A stretch of DNA of 64,000 bases from Polaromonas sp. (GCF_030689685.1 NZ_JAUYEY010000061.1:1-64000); one strand, 5' to 3'. Positions 26,320 to 38,669 are shown, counted from the stretch's first letter. Notes: generated by a model from the letters alone, not told the origin. Made by a program: numbers and translations.

Positions 26320-28542
26320 CTACTTTGCCCGCGAAACCTGAGCAGCACCGGACTGGGCGTCGGCAATTGCTGAAGCCGTAAAACTGGCGCGGCGCGTGTT
26401 GCCGGCTTTGACCGCCCAGTGCGTGCCCCGGTCTGACACCGAGACGTTGCCGTAAGTGCTCACAGGCTGGCCGGTGTAACGCGACTTCGGCAGCAGCCAG
26501 ACCATTTCTTCGAGGCTATGGAGGTGGCTGGCTTCAAACAGCGACGTACCCGCCGCATCGCGCTGCTCGGTCCAGACGACCGCCTGCCGCATGGTCATGA
26601 AATCGGCCAGCCGTGTCATGGTGTACCAGCGAAACTGTTCAGGACCTTTTGCCTTGGCGTAAGCCAGCAAATCCTGCAGCACATCGGGCCAGACATTGGC
26701 GCCATTGGGGTGCATGTAGATCATCCGGGTGGTGTTGTGATTCACCGCAAAATCCACTGAATCGCGGTACCAGTCGATGACTTCCTGTTTGGGTACTTTG
26801 TTGACCTGAAACTCTTCGAAAGTGGCGTAGCGCCCCGCCGGTGTGACGGGAAAAACCCACAAGCCCGGGTTGCGCAGTTGGCCCTCGCGGTACTGCCGGG
26901 TAGGCCCCAAGCCGGTATGGCCGCCAAAATAAACGGCCACCACACCTTGCTGCTCCAGCCAGTCCATGGCCCAGGTCGGGTTGTTGCCCACAGGGGGTGA
27001 ATACTGCCGCATGGGTGGGCCAAAGGTCGAATCGATGAACGCCCTGATTTTTTGAACCAGTGGCAGAAAACTGCTGGGAACCACTGGCGGTGTTGAAGTC
27101 GTCAGCCCCAAATAGGGCCGCAAGGCGTGGCTCACGGTGTTCCTGATGGAGGCCACGTTCTGCTCCAGATAGGGGAGGAACGTGGCACGGTTGGACTCGT
27201 TGACATTGAGTCCGTAGTAGTCGTGATTCCAGCCGCCGTGGCTGCCGATGGCGTGTCCTTTTTTGGCAAAGCGCCGCAAGATATCCTGCGCGACCGGGTT
27301 GTTGTCCAGGTTCCAGCCTTTGCCGTCTCCCACAGTCACCGCGTCAGGACCGGCCGTCATGTCGATAGAAAACGGCCCGTCGTCGAAGATGCCGAGTTTC
27401 TCCAGCGTCAGGGTCGGTTGCTGTGCGGTGAACGAGTCTAGGTGCCAGTCCAGCGTCAGTCCGGGCACGGCATTGGGCACGGGCGACAGTCGCGCCAACT
27501 GCAGGACATTGTGTGCAAAGTAGTGCAGAAAGCCGTGCAGCGGCAAACCATCGGTGCGCGCCACCTTGAGATAAGTCAAGGGCAGATTCACAAACAGCAC
27601 CTGCCCGCGCCCGACTTTGTTCAGCCCTGCCACCAGGCCGGCCTGCGGCGATGTCGCCAGCGTCTTGCCAGTGAAGGCGCCGCGCGTGACAAAGCTCGAA
27701 TACTTCAACTCTCCCAAAAGGTAGCCGCTGTAAGTTTCCAGAACGTCCCCAGGCATGGGGGCGCTTGGCAAGCCGCTGCCCGCTGACGCGGGCGGCGTGC
27801 TCTCGGCCAGGTAAGTGGTGGGGGTGTCAACTGCTGCTGTTGCGGCGGGCGCGGGAGGAGCCGTTGCCGAAACTGTTGCGAGGGCTGCATCGCGGTTGGC
27901 GTCTGCGACATACGCAATGGACTTGCCCGGCGGGACCTGCAGCGCGCGCATGGTGCTTCGCATGGCGGTCACCGGCCCTATTGCGGTACTTTGTTCACGC
28001 AGCGCGTGGTAGAGCCCATAGTCCACGCCGGCCAGGTCGCTCAACCTTGCACTGGGAATGGCGTAGGTTGGTTTTTGGTTGCCGTCCAGTGCGAAGATGC
28101 CAAAATCGTGAACCAGCAGGGTGTTGCCTCCCGCCGAGGTGTAGTCGCGCACTGCCTTGAGCAAGGCCTCGGTGGCGATGGGGTGCAGCACGTCGGGCAA
28201 CACGAGTCCCCCGTACTTGAGGGCTGCGGGCCCGAGAGCCATGAATTCGCTGTCGGTCACAGGCTGCAATCGCAGGCCGTCTTCAGAGGCAGCATCTATC
28301 CATGCAGTCACTTCGGGTGAAACCAGTTGCTGGCCGTCCGGGACCAGCAGCATCAGCAGGCCAGGGTCGGCGACCTCCGGTAGTTTGTCAGCCACAGGCG
28401 GCCGGCCGTTCTCTGGCGCGCCGGCCAGAGTGTTTTGCTCCGCGCAACCGCCCAAGGCTGCTGTCAGCAGCACTGAGAAAAAGCAGATCAGGACGGTGTT
28501 ACGGGAAGAGCGGAAAAGTGTGAACAGGGGCGGAAAATGCAT
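26320..28542 (-). CDS. Large lipoprotein with polysaccharide-deacetylase-like region
   Basis: A 740-residue predicted lipoprotein. The signal ends in a lipobox with Cys33 (TAALGGC). An N-terminal domain (about 50-200) looks like a glutamine-amidotransferase-like or Rossmann-like fold (LLVPDGQQ, GGNTLLVHDF). An Ala/Pro/Thr-rich linker follows at about 225-265. The C-terminal half has LTLDWHLDS, IGSHGGWNHDYYG and TRMIYMHPNGANVWPDV, which resemble the metal site of carbohydrate esterase/polysaccharide deacetylase enzymes. The neighbouring genes give no functional context. The ATG at 28542 is preferred over an upstream TTG. Enzymatic assignment is tentative. The 270 bp upstream (28543-28813) contain no gene. 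Confidence 0.65.
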   Translation of the reverse strand: MHFPPLFTLFRSSRNTVLICFFSVLLTAALGGCAEQNTLAGAPENGRPPVADKLPEVADPGLLMLLVPDGQQLVSPEVTAWIDAASEDGLRLQPVTDSEFMALGPAALKYGGLVLPDVLHPIATEALLKAVRDYTSAGGNTLLVHDFGIFALDGNQKPTYAIPSARLSDLAGVDYGLYHALREQSTAIGPVTAMRSTMRALQVPPGKSIAYVADANRDAALATVSATAPPAPAATAAVDTPTTYLAESTPPASAGSGLPSAPMPGDVLETYSGYLLGELKYSSFVTRGAFTGKTLATSPQAGLVAGLNKVGRGQVLFVNLPLTYLKVARTDGLPLHGFLHYFAHNVLQLARLSPVPNAVPGLTLDWHLDSFTAQQPTLTLEKLGIFDDGPFSIDMTAGPDAVTVGDGKGWNLDNNPVAQDILRRFAKKGHAIGSHGGWNHDYYGLNVNESNRATFLPYLEQNVASIRNTVSHALRPYLGLTTSTPPVVPSSFLPLVQKIRAFIDSTFGPPMRQYSPPVGNNPTWAMDWLEQQGVVAVYFGGHTGLGPTRQYREGQLRNPGLWVFPVTPAGRYATFEEFQVNKVPKQEVIDWYRDSVDFAVNHNTTRMIYMHPNGANVWPDVLQDLLAYAKAKGPEQFRWYTMTRLADFMTMRQAVVWTEQRDAAGTSLFEASHLHSLEEMVWLLPKSRYTGQPVSTYGNVSVSDRGTHWAVKAGNTRRASFTASAIADAQSGAAQVSRAK

Positions 28543-28813
28543 TGGAGGCAAACGCAGTCATGGATGTCGAACGCGCGGTGGCCCTCCATCTTGCGCAAAT
28601 ATCTCTCAACCCTAACCGCGCACTATTTCAAGTCACGGGCGGATGGGAGGCCACACTTGTAGGACATCACGCCGTAAAAGCTCATAGTTGCAGGGTGCGG
28701 GCCGCCTCCAGGTGCGCCTTGACCCGTTGTGCCAGCGCAATGCGCCAAAGTTGATGGTGCTGGGCTCGGCCAGAAAAACGCAGGGTGATCAAGGACATGG
28801 CAACTCCGGCCCA

Positions 28814-29872
28814 TCAGGGCGTCCAGAGGGCGGCCGTGGCACCGGGCGACAAGGCGTCCAGGCGTTGGTGCATCAGGGCAAACCACAGCGGCGGCAACAT
28901 CGCCAGCATCAGGCAGCCCGCGTAACCGGTGGGCAACTGCGGGCCGGGCAAGGCAGCCAGGGTGGGATACGGTTTCCACGCGTGCATGTGGTGGTCAGAG
29001 TGGCGCTGGTTGGCCAACAGCGCGTTGCTGAGCACATGGTCGGCGTTCCAGGCGTGGTTCAGGCCGAAAGCCTCGCGCCGCCCGCCTTCGCTGTTTCGGC
29101 GCAGGCCGTAATGCTCGATGTAGTTCACGACCTCCAGCAACAGAAAAGCGACGACCGATTGCAGTGCGAAAAATGCTATGAATTTAATAGCTGTTTGCGC
29201 AGGCAGGTAAAGGGCTGGCAGCACAAAAAGCATCAAGAAAGCGGCTGTGCTCCAGGCCAGCGGGCTGCGCAGCCAGGTGCTTTTGAACTGGGCAATACGC
29301 TGGGCTTCCAGTTGCCAGCCGCTAGCCAGGCTGCCCCAGAGGGTGCGCGGCAAAAACCGGTACAGGCTTTCACCCCGGCGCGCCGACGCCGGGTCTTCCT
29401 GTGTGGCGGCGCGCGGGTGGTGGCCCCGGTAGTGCTCGACCATGAAGTGGCCGTAACAAACGCTGCTCATCAGTACCCAGGCGCAAAAACGGTCCAGCTT
29501 TGATTTGCTGTGGCCCAGCTCGTGCGCAAAGGTGATGCCCTGCGAGCCGGTGATAAAGCCCACACTGAAGGCCAGGCCCAGCACGGTCGGCCAGTCGGAC
29601 TGAACGGCGGCATAAGCGCCCAGCGTGATCAGCGCCAGTTGCAGCAACACATACAGCCGAAGCAGCCACTGAAACCAGGCCAGGCGGCTGTTGTCGGCAG
29701 CAAGCGCCGCGGGCGAGGTTTTCCCGCCAGGCAGCAGGGCATCGAGCAGCGCAATGCCGCCCCAGACGGCGAAGGTCCAGAAGGCGGCCTGGGCGGGCGC
29801 GTGGGCAATGCTATACAGCGTCAGCAGCGGCAACAGCCACGCCAGCAAAAAGCGGAGATCGGACGGGCGCAT
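28814..29872 (-). CDS. AlkB-like membrane fatty acid hydroxylase/desaturase
   Basis: A 352-residue integral-membrane di-iron enzyme. Three histidine boxes are visible: HELGH (117-121), HYRGHH (147-152) and QRHSDHH near the C-terminus, plus NYIEHYG, a motif typical of alkane 1-monooxygenases. Six hydrophobic segments are spread through it. No rubredoxin or rubredoxin reductase gene is nearby. A copy of the 60-bp repeat lies in frame and encodes part of a transmembrane stretch (ALYLPAQTAIKFIAFFAL). The start is the ATG at 29870-29872; an upstream TTG extends it by 12 residues. Substrate unknown. Confidence 0.85.
   Translation of the reverse strand: MRPSDLRFLLAWLLPLLTLYSIAHAPAQAAFWTFAVWGGIALLDALLPGGKTSPAALAADNSRLAWFQWLLRLYVLLQLALITLGAYAAVQSDWPTVLGLAFSVGFITGSQGITFAHELGHSKSKLDRFCAWVLMSSVCYGHFMVEHYRGHHPRAATQEDPASARRGESLYRFLPRTLWGSLASGWQLEAQRIAQFKSTWLRSPLAWSTAAFLMLFVLPALYLPAQTAIKFIAFFALQSVVAFLLLEVVNYIEHYGLRRNSEGGRREAFGLNHAWNADHVLSNALLANQRHSDHHMHAWKPYPTLAALPGPQLPTGYAGCLMLAMLPPLWFALMHQRLDALSPGATAALWTP
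29170..29228 (+). repeat. About 60-bp interspersed repeat inside the AlkB-like gene
   Basis: Reads ATGCTATGAATTTAATAGCT then GTTTGCGCAGGCAGGTAAAGG and GCTGGCAGC, in the same order as intergenic copies. It lies wholly within the minus-strand hydroxylase gene and keeps the frame open. Confidence 0.7.
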
Positions 29873-29926
29873 GGCGGCTACTTTCTCATGCCGGGCGGTG
29901 CGTGGCAAGTTTTCCAGGGCCCGGAT

Positions 29927-32884
<2,958 letters not shown>

Positions 32885-33156
32885 GGCCAGACTCTGCGCC
32901 AGGTAGCGGCTGGGGTCCGGCTCAGCCACATGCCGACCGTCTACAGCCGCAGGCGCAAGGTATTTACCGTCGTTGGGAGAGTTCACTGGGTGTGGGCGCC
33001 GCAAAACCCACCATCATAGACTGCTAAGTGCTTATGGTGGACTTCTGCCCCCGCGCTTGGCGGAGGAGGCGAATTGGTTCGCCGACGATGTTGGCATTCT
33101 TTGAAAGCGCTCAAAAGGGCGCTTTGAATAAATAACTTCTTTATGAAGCGCTAGAA

Positions 33157-33172
33157 AGACGTCCAGACGTCT
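33157..33172 (+). promoter_or_regulatory. Inverted repeat before the methyltransferase gene
   Basis: AGACGT, CCAG, ACGTCT form a short palindrome, directly followed by a TAAAAT -10-like hexamer (33172-33177). It could be an operator for self-regulation of the methyltransferase, since no separate controller gene is present. Speculative. Confidence 0.35.
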
Positions 33173-33202
33173 AAAATACCCGGTATCAACAGGAGTCCGA
33201 AA

Positions 33203-34324
33203 TTGCGTAGACGACCAGGCGAAGTGCGGGATGCCATTGTTCAAGTGCTTGAGGGTAGACATCATGGCGCCAGTGTTCAAGAGATCACAAAAGATGTGAT
33301 CGATCTGATTGGGGCGGTTCCGTCTTCGTCCGTGAGGTCGTACCTGCAACTAAATACGCCAACTTTGTTTGCGCGGATGGAGCGGGCTCAATATTCTTTG
33401 AGTGGATTCCAGGTTGCACCTGAGCTGAGTTTGCCGACCCCGCGAGACGAGACAGAAAGCTTTCAATATGGCCGAGCCTCGCTGATTCTGGAGGACTGCA
33501 CGGCTTGGTTGAACCGTCAGCCGGCAAATTCACTTCATGCGGTTGTCACTGACCCCCCTTATGGTCTGGTGGAGTACTCAAGCATTGAGCAAAGCAAGTT
33601 GCGATCAGGAAAAGGCGGGGTGTGGCGCGTTCCCCCGAGTTTTGACGGGTCCAAACGAGCGCCCTTGCCTCGCTTTACAGTTCTCACGCCCGCTGATCTG
33701 GAAGCTTTGGAAAAGTTTTTCTTGGCATGGGGGCGTAGCTTGATACGTGTTCTTGTTCCTGGCGCAAATGTCGTTGTCGCCAGCAATCCCCTGCTTTCTT
33801 ACCTGGTGTCTGGAGCGCTCGCGCGGGCGGGCCTGGAACGCAGGGGAGAGTTGATACGTTTGGTCATGACCATGCGGGGCGGTGACCGGCCCAAGGCTGC
33901 GCATGTGGAATTTGATGGCGTGAGTGTGATGCCACGCTCCATGTGGGAGCCGTGGCTTCTGTTTCGCAAGCCGCTTGAAGGCCGCGTGCAGGACAATCTG
34001 CGCAAGTGGGGCACGGGTGGGTTCAGGCGAATCTCGGCTGACAAACCCTTTGGAGATGTCATTGAATCTGCACCAACGCGGGCTTCAGAACGAAAATTTG
34101 CCAACCATCCCAGCCTAAAGCCGCAGGCTTTTCTACGCAAAGTGATTCGCGGTGTGCTACCGCTGGGCGAAGGGACCATTCTGGATCCCTTTGCAGGCTC
34201 AGCGTCAACGCTAGCCGCCTCGGAGGCGGTTGGTTATCAGAGCATCGGCATTGAGCAAGATCGAGCCTATTTCGAATTGGCCAAAGAAGCGCTTCCTAAG
34301 CTTGCGAGTCTGAGCCTTGACTGA
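33203..34324 (+). CDS. DNA methyltransferase (beta-class order) with N-terminal winged-helix-like domain
   Basis: A 373-residue modification enzyme. It starts at a TTG with a strong AGGAG site. Residues 1-65 look like a winged-helix domain (REVRDAI-type helix, SSVRSYL). Motif IV, DPPY, is at Asp117 (AVVTDPPYGLVEYS), and the AdoMet motif comes late (LDPFAGSASTLAASEAVGYQ), so the motif order is of the beta class and the DPPY form favours N6-adenine. NHPSLKPQ before it is motif X-like. The gene ends directly at the last base before the convergent endonuclease stop. Lower GC than neighbours and the insertion between uvrA and the MFS gene indicate horizontal acquisition. Recognition sequence unknown. 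Confidence 0.85.
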   Translation: MRRRPGEVRDAIVQVLEGRHHGASVQEITKDVIDLIGAVPSSSVRSYLQLNTPTLFARMERAQYSLSGFQVAPELSLPTPRDETESFQYGRASLILEDCTAWLNRQPANSLHAVVTDPPYGLVEYSSIEQSKLRSGKGGVWRVPPSFDGSKRAPLPRFTVLTPADLEALEKFFLAWGRSLIRVLVPGANVVVASNPLLSYLVSGALARAGLERRGELIRLVMTMRGGDRPKAAHVEFDGVSVMPRSMWEPWLLFRKPLEGRVQDNLRKWGTGGFRRISADKPFGDVIESAPTRASERKFANHPSLKPQAFLRKVIRGVLPLGEGTILDPFAGSASTLAASEAVGYQSIGIEQDRAYFELAKEALPKLASLSLD

Positions 34325-35074
34325 TCACTGTCTGTAAATCCAGTTTGTTCTGAGCTTGGCTATGCCCTTGGCGTGTAATGTGGCGGTGCGCGTACCGAGT
34401 TCACCGCGTGCGTTTTTGCGAAAGTCTTCTACCTGAACTTCGCCGAGGTAAATTTCCGTGAAACGCATGGGTAGACGCGCAATGGCGGGCTCGGTCACGG
34501 TATCAACGCCATATACGAAAACACACATCCACTGATTGCGTGCGCCATGTGTGTCAACGGCGCCGCCAGATTTTCGTGTTGTTTTAACCTCCACGCCAAA
34601 TTCACCGGCCTTCGCAGCATTGAGCGGGTATTTGCCTCGGACTACCAAATCCGGGTGGCCGTTGAAGTAACTATTGACGACCAAGGTTCGAGAATGTTTT
34701 GCGAGGCTCGCTGTGAGCATATCGGAAAGGACTCCAGACATGATCGCTGGCCGAAGGGTGTCGTCAAGCCGCTCAAGCCCTTTCGCCACAAGGTTTGTAT
34801 TTACGTCAAAGAAAAAATCATAGATGTCTTGAGTGGCAAGCAGAAAATCATCAATGCGAAGCTCAAACGCAGCACCGCAGCGTTGTTGACCTTGGTTAAA
34901 TCCAGGCTGTTGCGAATGACGGACATGGAGGGTTTGCCTGAAATTGATGTTGCTGCGGATTCTGACATGAAGGGGCGACGTGAACAGTGCGTGCGCCCGC
35001 GGAATGGAGCGCTGTCGTGACCAAGGAGGCGAATCAAAGACAATAGCCAACTTGCCCTCTGGCTTTGCCGCCAC
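34325..35074 (-). CDS. Type II restriction endonuclease, PD-(D/E)XK family
   Basis: A protein of about 249 residues convergent with the methyltransferase; the two stop codons abut. The catalytic core is visible in NGHPDLVVRGKYPLNAAK and GVEVKTTRKSGGAVDTHG, with Asp and Glu-x-Lys of the PD-(D/E)XK nuclease fold. DIYDFFFDVN and SGVLSDMLTASLAKHSR are further family-like segments. The start is uncertain: the frame opens with a GTG at 35072-35074 and no other good start follows for 70 codons. Pairing with the methyltransferase makes a complete type II restriction-modification unit likely. Confidence 0.78.
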   Translation of the reverse strand: MAAKPEGKLAIVFDSPPWSRQRSIPRAHALFTSPLHVRIRSNINFRQTLHVRHSQQPGFNQGQQRCGAAFELRIDDFLLATQDIYDFFFDVNTNLVAKGLERLDDTLRPAIMSGVLSDMLTASLAKHSRTLVVNSYFNGHPDLVVRGKYPLNAAKAGEFGVEVKTTRKSGGAVDTHGARNQWMCVFVYGVDTVTEPAIARLPMRFTEIYLGEVQVEDFRKNARGELGTRTATLHAKGIAKLRTNWIYRQ

Positions 35075-35134
35075 TTTCCACCCGCCTTGCTCCCGACTGT
35101 GTCTTCAACCCCAACCGCCCCGCCCTCCTACCCC

Positions 35135-36364
35135 ATGACCGCCACCGAGCGGCGCGCCAGCGCCTCGCTGGCGTCGATTTTTGCGTTGCGCATGCTGGGC
35201 TTGTTTCTGGTGTTGCCGGTGTTTGCGCTGGAGGCTGCACGCTACCCCGGTGGCGATGACCCGGCGCGTGTTGGGCTGGCCATGGGCATTTACGGCCTCA
35301 CGCAAGGGTTGCTACAGATTCCTTTTGGCATGGCGTCTGACTGGCTGGGGCGCAAAAAAGTCATTGTTGTCGGCTTGCTGGTGTTTGCGCTGGGCAGTTT
35401 TGTGGCCACCTGGGCGCCGGATTTGAACTGGCTGATTATTGGCCGGGCCTTGCAGGGCGCAGGGGCCATCTCTGCTGCGGTCACCGCTTTGCTGGCCGAC
35501 ACCACACGCGATGAGGTGCGTACCAAAGCCATGGCGCTGGTTGGCGCCAGCATCGGCCTGATGTTCGCGCTGTCAATGGTGCTGGCGCCGCTGCTGGCGG
35601 CATTTGTCGGGCTGGGCGGTCTGTTTGCGTTGACCGGTGCGCTGGCGCTGGCCGGTATCGCGGTGGTGATCTGGTGGGTGCCGCCCGAACCGGCGCAGCC
35701 TGTGCACCGGCCGCGCGGCAGTCTGACCGAGGTCTTGAAACACGAAGGTTTGCTGCGGCTGGATTTCGGCGTGTTTGTGCTGCACGCAGTGCAGTTGGCC
35801 ATGTGGGTGGCGATTCCGGCGATGCTGGTGCAAGCCGGGCTGGGGCAGGACAGCCACTGGCAGGTCTACCTGCCGACGGTGCTGGCATCGTTTGTGGTGA
35901 TAGGCGCGATCTTGTTCCCGCTGGAAAGGCGTGGCCGCCTGCGCGGGGTGTTTCTGGCAGCGGTAGCGCTGCTTATGTTGGTACAGCTCGGCCTGATGGG
36001 CTTGGTCGCTGCGCCGGGCACGCCTGGCCTGGCCTGGCTGGTCGCCTTGCTGCTTTTGCATTTTTGCTGCTTCAATGTGCTCGAAACCTGCCAGCCCAGC
36101 CTGGCGTCCCGGATTGCCCCCGCCCATTCGCGCGGTGCGGCGCTTGGGGTGTACAACACGCTCCAGTCGCTGGGCTTTTTTGCCGGCGGCGCATTGGGTG
36201 GCTGGTTGGTCAAGGCTGCCGGTCCGCAGGCGCTGTTTGCCGCCTGCGGTGGCCTGATGCTGCTCTGGTTGCTGGTCGCCTGGCCGATGAAAGCACCGGG
36301 CCGGACCGGGTCTTCGGCTCCCGGCCCGGCTGCCGCGCCGGCGGTCCAGCCAGTTAAACTGTGA
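35135..36364 (+). CDS. MFS transporter, YajR-like
   Basis: A 409-residue major facilitator protein with twelve predicted helices. [19 protein letters not shown] opens helix 1 and [14 protein letters not shown] is the loop 2-3 signature with GRK. A Pro-rich C-terminal tail follows. The neighbour ssb and the nearby uvrA make this the conserved uvrA-MFS-ssb group of Burkholderiales, now split by the restriction unit. Substrate unknown; drug or sugar export is typical. The ATG at 35135 starts at MTATERRAS. Confidence 0.85.
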   Translation: MTATERRASASLASIFALRMLGLFLVLPVFALEAARYPGGDDPARVGLAMGIYGLTQGLLQIPFGMASDWLGRKKVIVVGLLVFALGSFVATWAPDLNWLIIGRALQGAGAISAAVTALLADTTRDEVRTKAMALVGASIGLMFALSMVLAPLLAAFVGLGGLFALTGALALAGIAVVIWWVPPEPAQPVHRPRGSLTEVLKHEGLLRLDFGVFVLHAVQLAMWVAIPAMLVQAGLGQDSHWQVYLPTVLASFVVIGAILFPLERRGRLRGVFLAAVALLMLVQLGLMGLVAAPGTPGLAWLVALLLLHFCCFNVLETCQPSLASRIAPAHSRGAALGVYNTLQSLGFFAGGALGGWLVKAAGPQALFAACGGLMLLWLLVAWPMKAPGRTGSSAPGPAAAPAVQPVKL

Positions 36365-36383
36365 AAAATTAGGAGAACACGCC

Positions 36384-36884
36384 ATGGCATCCGTCAACAA
36401 AGTCATTCTCGTCGGCAACCTGGGCCGCGACCCCGAAGTGCGCTACATGCCCAGCGGCGACGCCGTGGCCAACATCGCGCTGGCCACCAGCAGCAAGTAC
36501 AAGAACAAGGCTGGCGAAATGGTCGAAGAGACCGAATGGCACCGCATCAGCTTTTTTGGCCGCCAGGCCGAAATTGTGGGCGAATACCTCAAGAAAGGCC
36601 GCTCGGTTTATATCGAGGGCCGCCTGAAAACCCGCAAGTACACCGACAAAGACGGCGTCGAGAAATACGCCACCGACATCATCGCCAGCGAGATGCAGAT
36701 GCTCGGCAGCCGTGAAGGCATGGGTGGTCCGGGCGGCAATGACGGCGGTGAGGAGGGCGGCGAGCGCCAGTATCCGCGCCCACCAGCAGCCGCGCCGCGC
36801 GCCCCCGCAGCGGCCCCGCGCCCACCGGCGCCGACCAAGGCTGCCAGCGGTTTTGACGACATGGACGATGACATCCCGTTTTAA
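36384..36884 (+). CDS. ssb: Single-stranded DNA-binding protein
   Basis: A 166-residue OB-fold protein. It begins [21 protein letters not shown], has the [20 protein letters not shown] stretch, then a Gly/Pro/Ala-rich linker and the acidic C-terminal tip DDMDDDIPF that docks partner proteins. An AGGAG site precedes it. It is followed by a strong terminator. Confidence 0.97.
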   Translation: MASVNKVILVGNLGRDPEVRYMPSGDAVANIALATSSKYKNKAGEMVEETEWHRISFFGRQAEIVGEYLKKGRSVYIEGRLKTRKYTDKDGVEKYATDIIASEMQMLGSREGMGGPGGNDGGEEGGERQYPRPPAAAPRAPAAAPRPPAPTKAASGFDDMDDDIPF

Positions 36885-36906
36885 TCTTCCGGTTTTCGAT
36901 ATTTCT

Positions 36907-36950
36907 TCTGCCCGGCCTGCGCTCTGCGCACGCCGGGCAGATGCATTTTT
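36907..36950 (+). terminator. Rho-independent terminator of ssb
   Basis: Perfect stem TCTGCCCGGC and GCCGGGCAGA with a run of five T shortly after. Confidence 0.85.
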
Positions 36951-37084
36951 AAACAACGCTTTTTGTCACCAGCCGCCGTGACACCGTGTAGGCGCTGGCC
37001 TTGTTCTGGCGCGCGGGCTTTTTTGGAGCGTTTTGTTGGCTAGGATGAAATCTCCTGCCAACCCCACGACCTGAGAAGCCACCC

Positions 37085-38506
37085 ATGCGCCCGAACCACC
37101 ATCACACGACATCTTCCCTGCGGTCCCAGCGCTTGACCGGCTGGCTGGGTGCGGCCCTGCTCGCCGCCGCAGGTCTGACGCCGGTGCATGCCAACACTGA
37201 CCCCCTCAGCGATTTGCTCAGTACCCCCGGCAGTGCCGGCCTGGGTCTCGCGGTGCGCGCTGAGCAGTCGCCTTATGTCGGTGGCGGTACCCGTTATGAC
37301 CTGCTGCCGCTGTACCTGTATGAAGGCAAACGCGTGTTTCTGCATGGCAGCCGCGCCGGACTCAAGTTGCTGGACGACGGCGCCCAGCGTGTTGATCTTT
37401 TCCTCGACCAGCGCTTCGAAGGGTATGCCGACGACCGGATTCCGCCCAGCCTGGCCGGCATGGCCGAGCGCGGCTCGGGCCTGGACGCCGGTGTGTCTTA
37501 CCGCTACCGCCAGCCCTGGGGCACGCTGCAGGCCGAGTATTTGCAAGACGCCGCCGGGTTTTCCAAGGGCAGCGAGTTGCGCCTGTCCTACGCTTACGAC
37601 TGGCGCTCGGGACGGCTCGCGTTGCGGCCCAGTTTGACGCTGGCCGCCCGCAGCGCCAAGCTCAACAATTACTACTACGGCGTGCGGCCTGGCGAAGCCA
37701 CCACAACGCGGCCGGCCTACGCGCCTGGCAGCGGCGTCAACACCACGCTGGGTCTGTACGCCACTTACGAATTGAGCGAAGGCTGGCGCCTGCTCGGTGG
37801 CGTGACCCGCACCTTTCTGGACGACAAGGTCAAGGCCAGCCCCATCATCGGCAAGTCTGCGCAGACCGGCGTGTTCATCGGCGCCGCCTATGACTTCGGC
37901 ACCTACAAGGGCCACTGGACGCAGGAAACTTCGCCGACTTACCTCAAGCTGCTGTACGGAAAATCGACCGAAGACGGTTGCCACCTGGCGAAAATCATCA
38001 CCTTGCGCTGTGCCTCCACGGCCAAGGTCAACTCGACGCGCATTGCGGGTGTGCAGGTCGGCAAACCCTTCATCGAGCAGCTCAACGGCTGGCCGCTGGA
38101 CATCGTCGGTTATGTCGGCCTGCTGCAGCACGACGACCGCGGGCTGGCTCCCAACGGCCTGCAGCTCGACGCCTTCATGAAGGCGTATTACTACGGCTTT
38201 CCGTGGAGCGAGCGGGTCAAGACCCGGCTCGGCCTGGGTGTAGGCGTGTCGCTGGCGCAGCGTGCGCCCTATGCCGAATCCAGCAGCCAGGCGGCGCGCG
38301 GACGCTCGCCCTCGCGCTTGCTCAGTTACCTGGACCCGAGCATCGACGTCAGCCTGGGCGACCTGATCGGCCGCCCCGGCCTGAAAGACACCTACCTCGG
38401 CTTCGGCGTGTCGCACCGCTCCGGCATCTTCGGTTCCTCACGCCTGCTGGGCAACGTCAACGGCGGCTCCAACTACATCTACACCTACATTGAAACCGTG
38501 CTGTAA
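37085..38506 (+). CDS. MipA/OmpV family outer-membrane protein
   Basis: A 473-residue exported beta-barrel protein. A signal peptide (about 1-37, ending PVHAN) is followed by alternating beta strands, with GLGLAVRAEQSPYVGGG and YDLLPLYLYEGKRVFLHG, the entry motif of the MipA/OmpV family. The C-terminal part with GKSTEDGCHLAKIITLRC holds two cysteines. MipA proteins usually have about 250 residues, so this one carries an extra barrel or domain. It ends in an aromatic-rich YIYTYIETVL-like stretch, as outer-membrane barrels often do. Substrate unknown. Confidence 0.8.
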   Translation: MRPNHHHTTSSLRSQRLTGWLGAALLAAAGLTPVHANTDPLSDLLSTPGSAGLGLAVRAEQSPYVGGGTRYDLLPLYLYEGKRVFLHGSRAGLKLLDDGAQRVDLFLDQRFEGYADDRIPPSLAGMAERGSGLDAGVSYRYRQPWGTLQAEYLQDAAGFSKGSELRLSYAYDWRSGRLALRPSLTLAARSAKLNNYYYGVRPGEATTTRPAYAPGSGVNTTLGLYATYELSEGWRLLGGVTRTFLDDKVKASPIIGKSAQTGVFIGAAYDFGTYKGHWTQETSPTYLKLLYGKSTEDGCHLAKIITLRCASTAKVNSTRIAGVQVGKPFIEQLNGWPLDIVGYVGLLQHDDRGLAPNGLQLDAFMKAYYYGFPWSERVKTRLGLGVGVSLAQRAPYAESSSQAARGRSPSRLLSYLDPSIDVSLGDLIGRPGLKDTYLGFGVSHRSGIFGSSRLLGNVNGGSNYIYTYIETVL

Positions 38507-38530
38507 GTTGTTGGGAGTTGAGGGAGATTG

Positions 38531-38600
38531 GTTTGCTATTAAAACAATAGCTGCTTGCACTTGTCTGGTATGGGCTGGAGACGGATTTTGCTTATAAAAA
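38531..38600. repeat. About 60-bp interspersed repeat, intergenic
   Basis: TTTGCTATTAAAACAATAGC, then TGCTTGCACTTGTC, GGTATGGGCTGGAG and TTATAAAAA. One of the best copies, between the MipA-like gene and mnmA. Confidence 0.75.
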
Positions 38601-38609
38601 GCAAGCGAT

Positions 38610-38651
38610 CAGGTCGTATTCGCCCTCACCCCAACCCTCCCCCAGAGGGAG
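38610..38651. repeat. CCCTCACCCCAACCCT-type hairpin repeat
   Basis: CCCTCACCCCAACCCTCCCC faces GAGGGAGAGGGGGC. It is the same GC-rich hairpin that forms the middle of the 115-bp repeats at 3438 and 46446, here in reverse orientation, next to the mnmA 3' end. Confidence 0.6.
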
Positions 38652-38669
38652 AGGGGGCAAGACAAGCCT

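Noticed and set aside
26265-26330. Possible further copy of the 60-bp repeat after dacB
   Set aside because: Only a short GATAGCTGCTTGC match; the AAGGGCT and GCC blocks are not in place.
28543-28813. Small gene in the spacer between the lipoprotein and the AlkB-like gene
   Set aside because: The 70-codon frame at 28542-28754 lacks a ribosome site and plausible codon use.
34801-35043. Alternative minus-strand frame at the 5' part of the restriction endonuclease
   Set aside because: I considered a frameshift joining it to the nuclease frame. The main frame already reads GQQRCGAAFELRIDDFLLA smoothly into the core, so no frameshift is needed.
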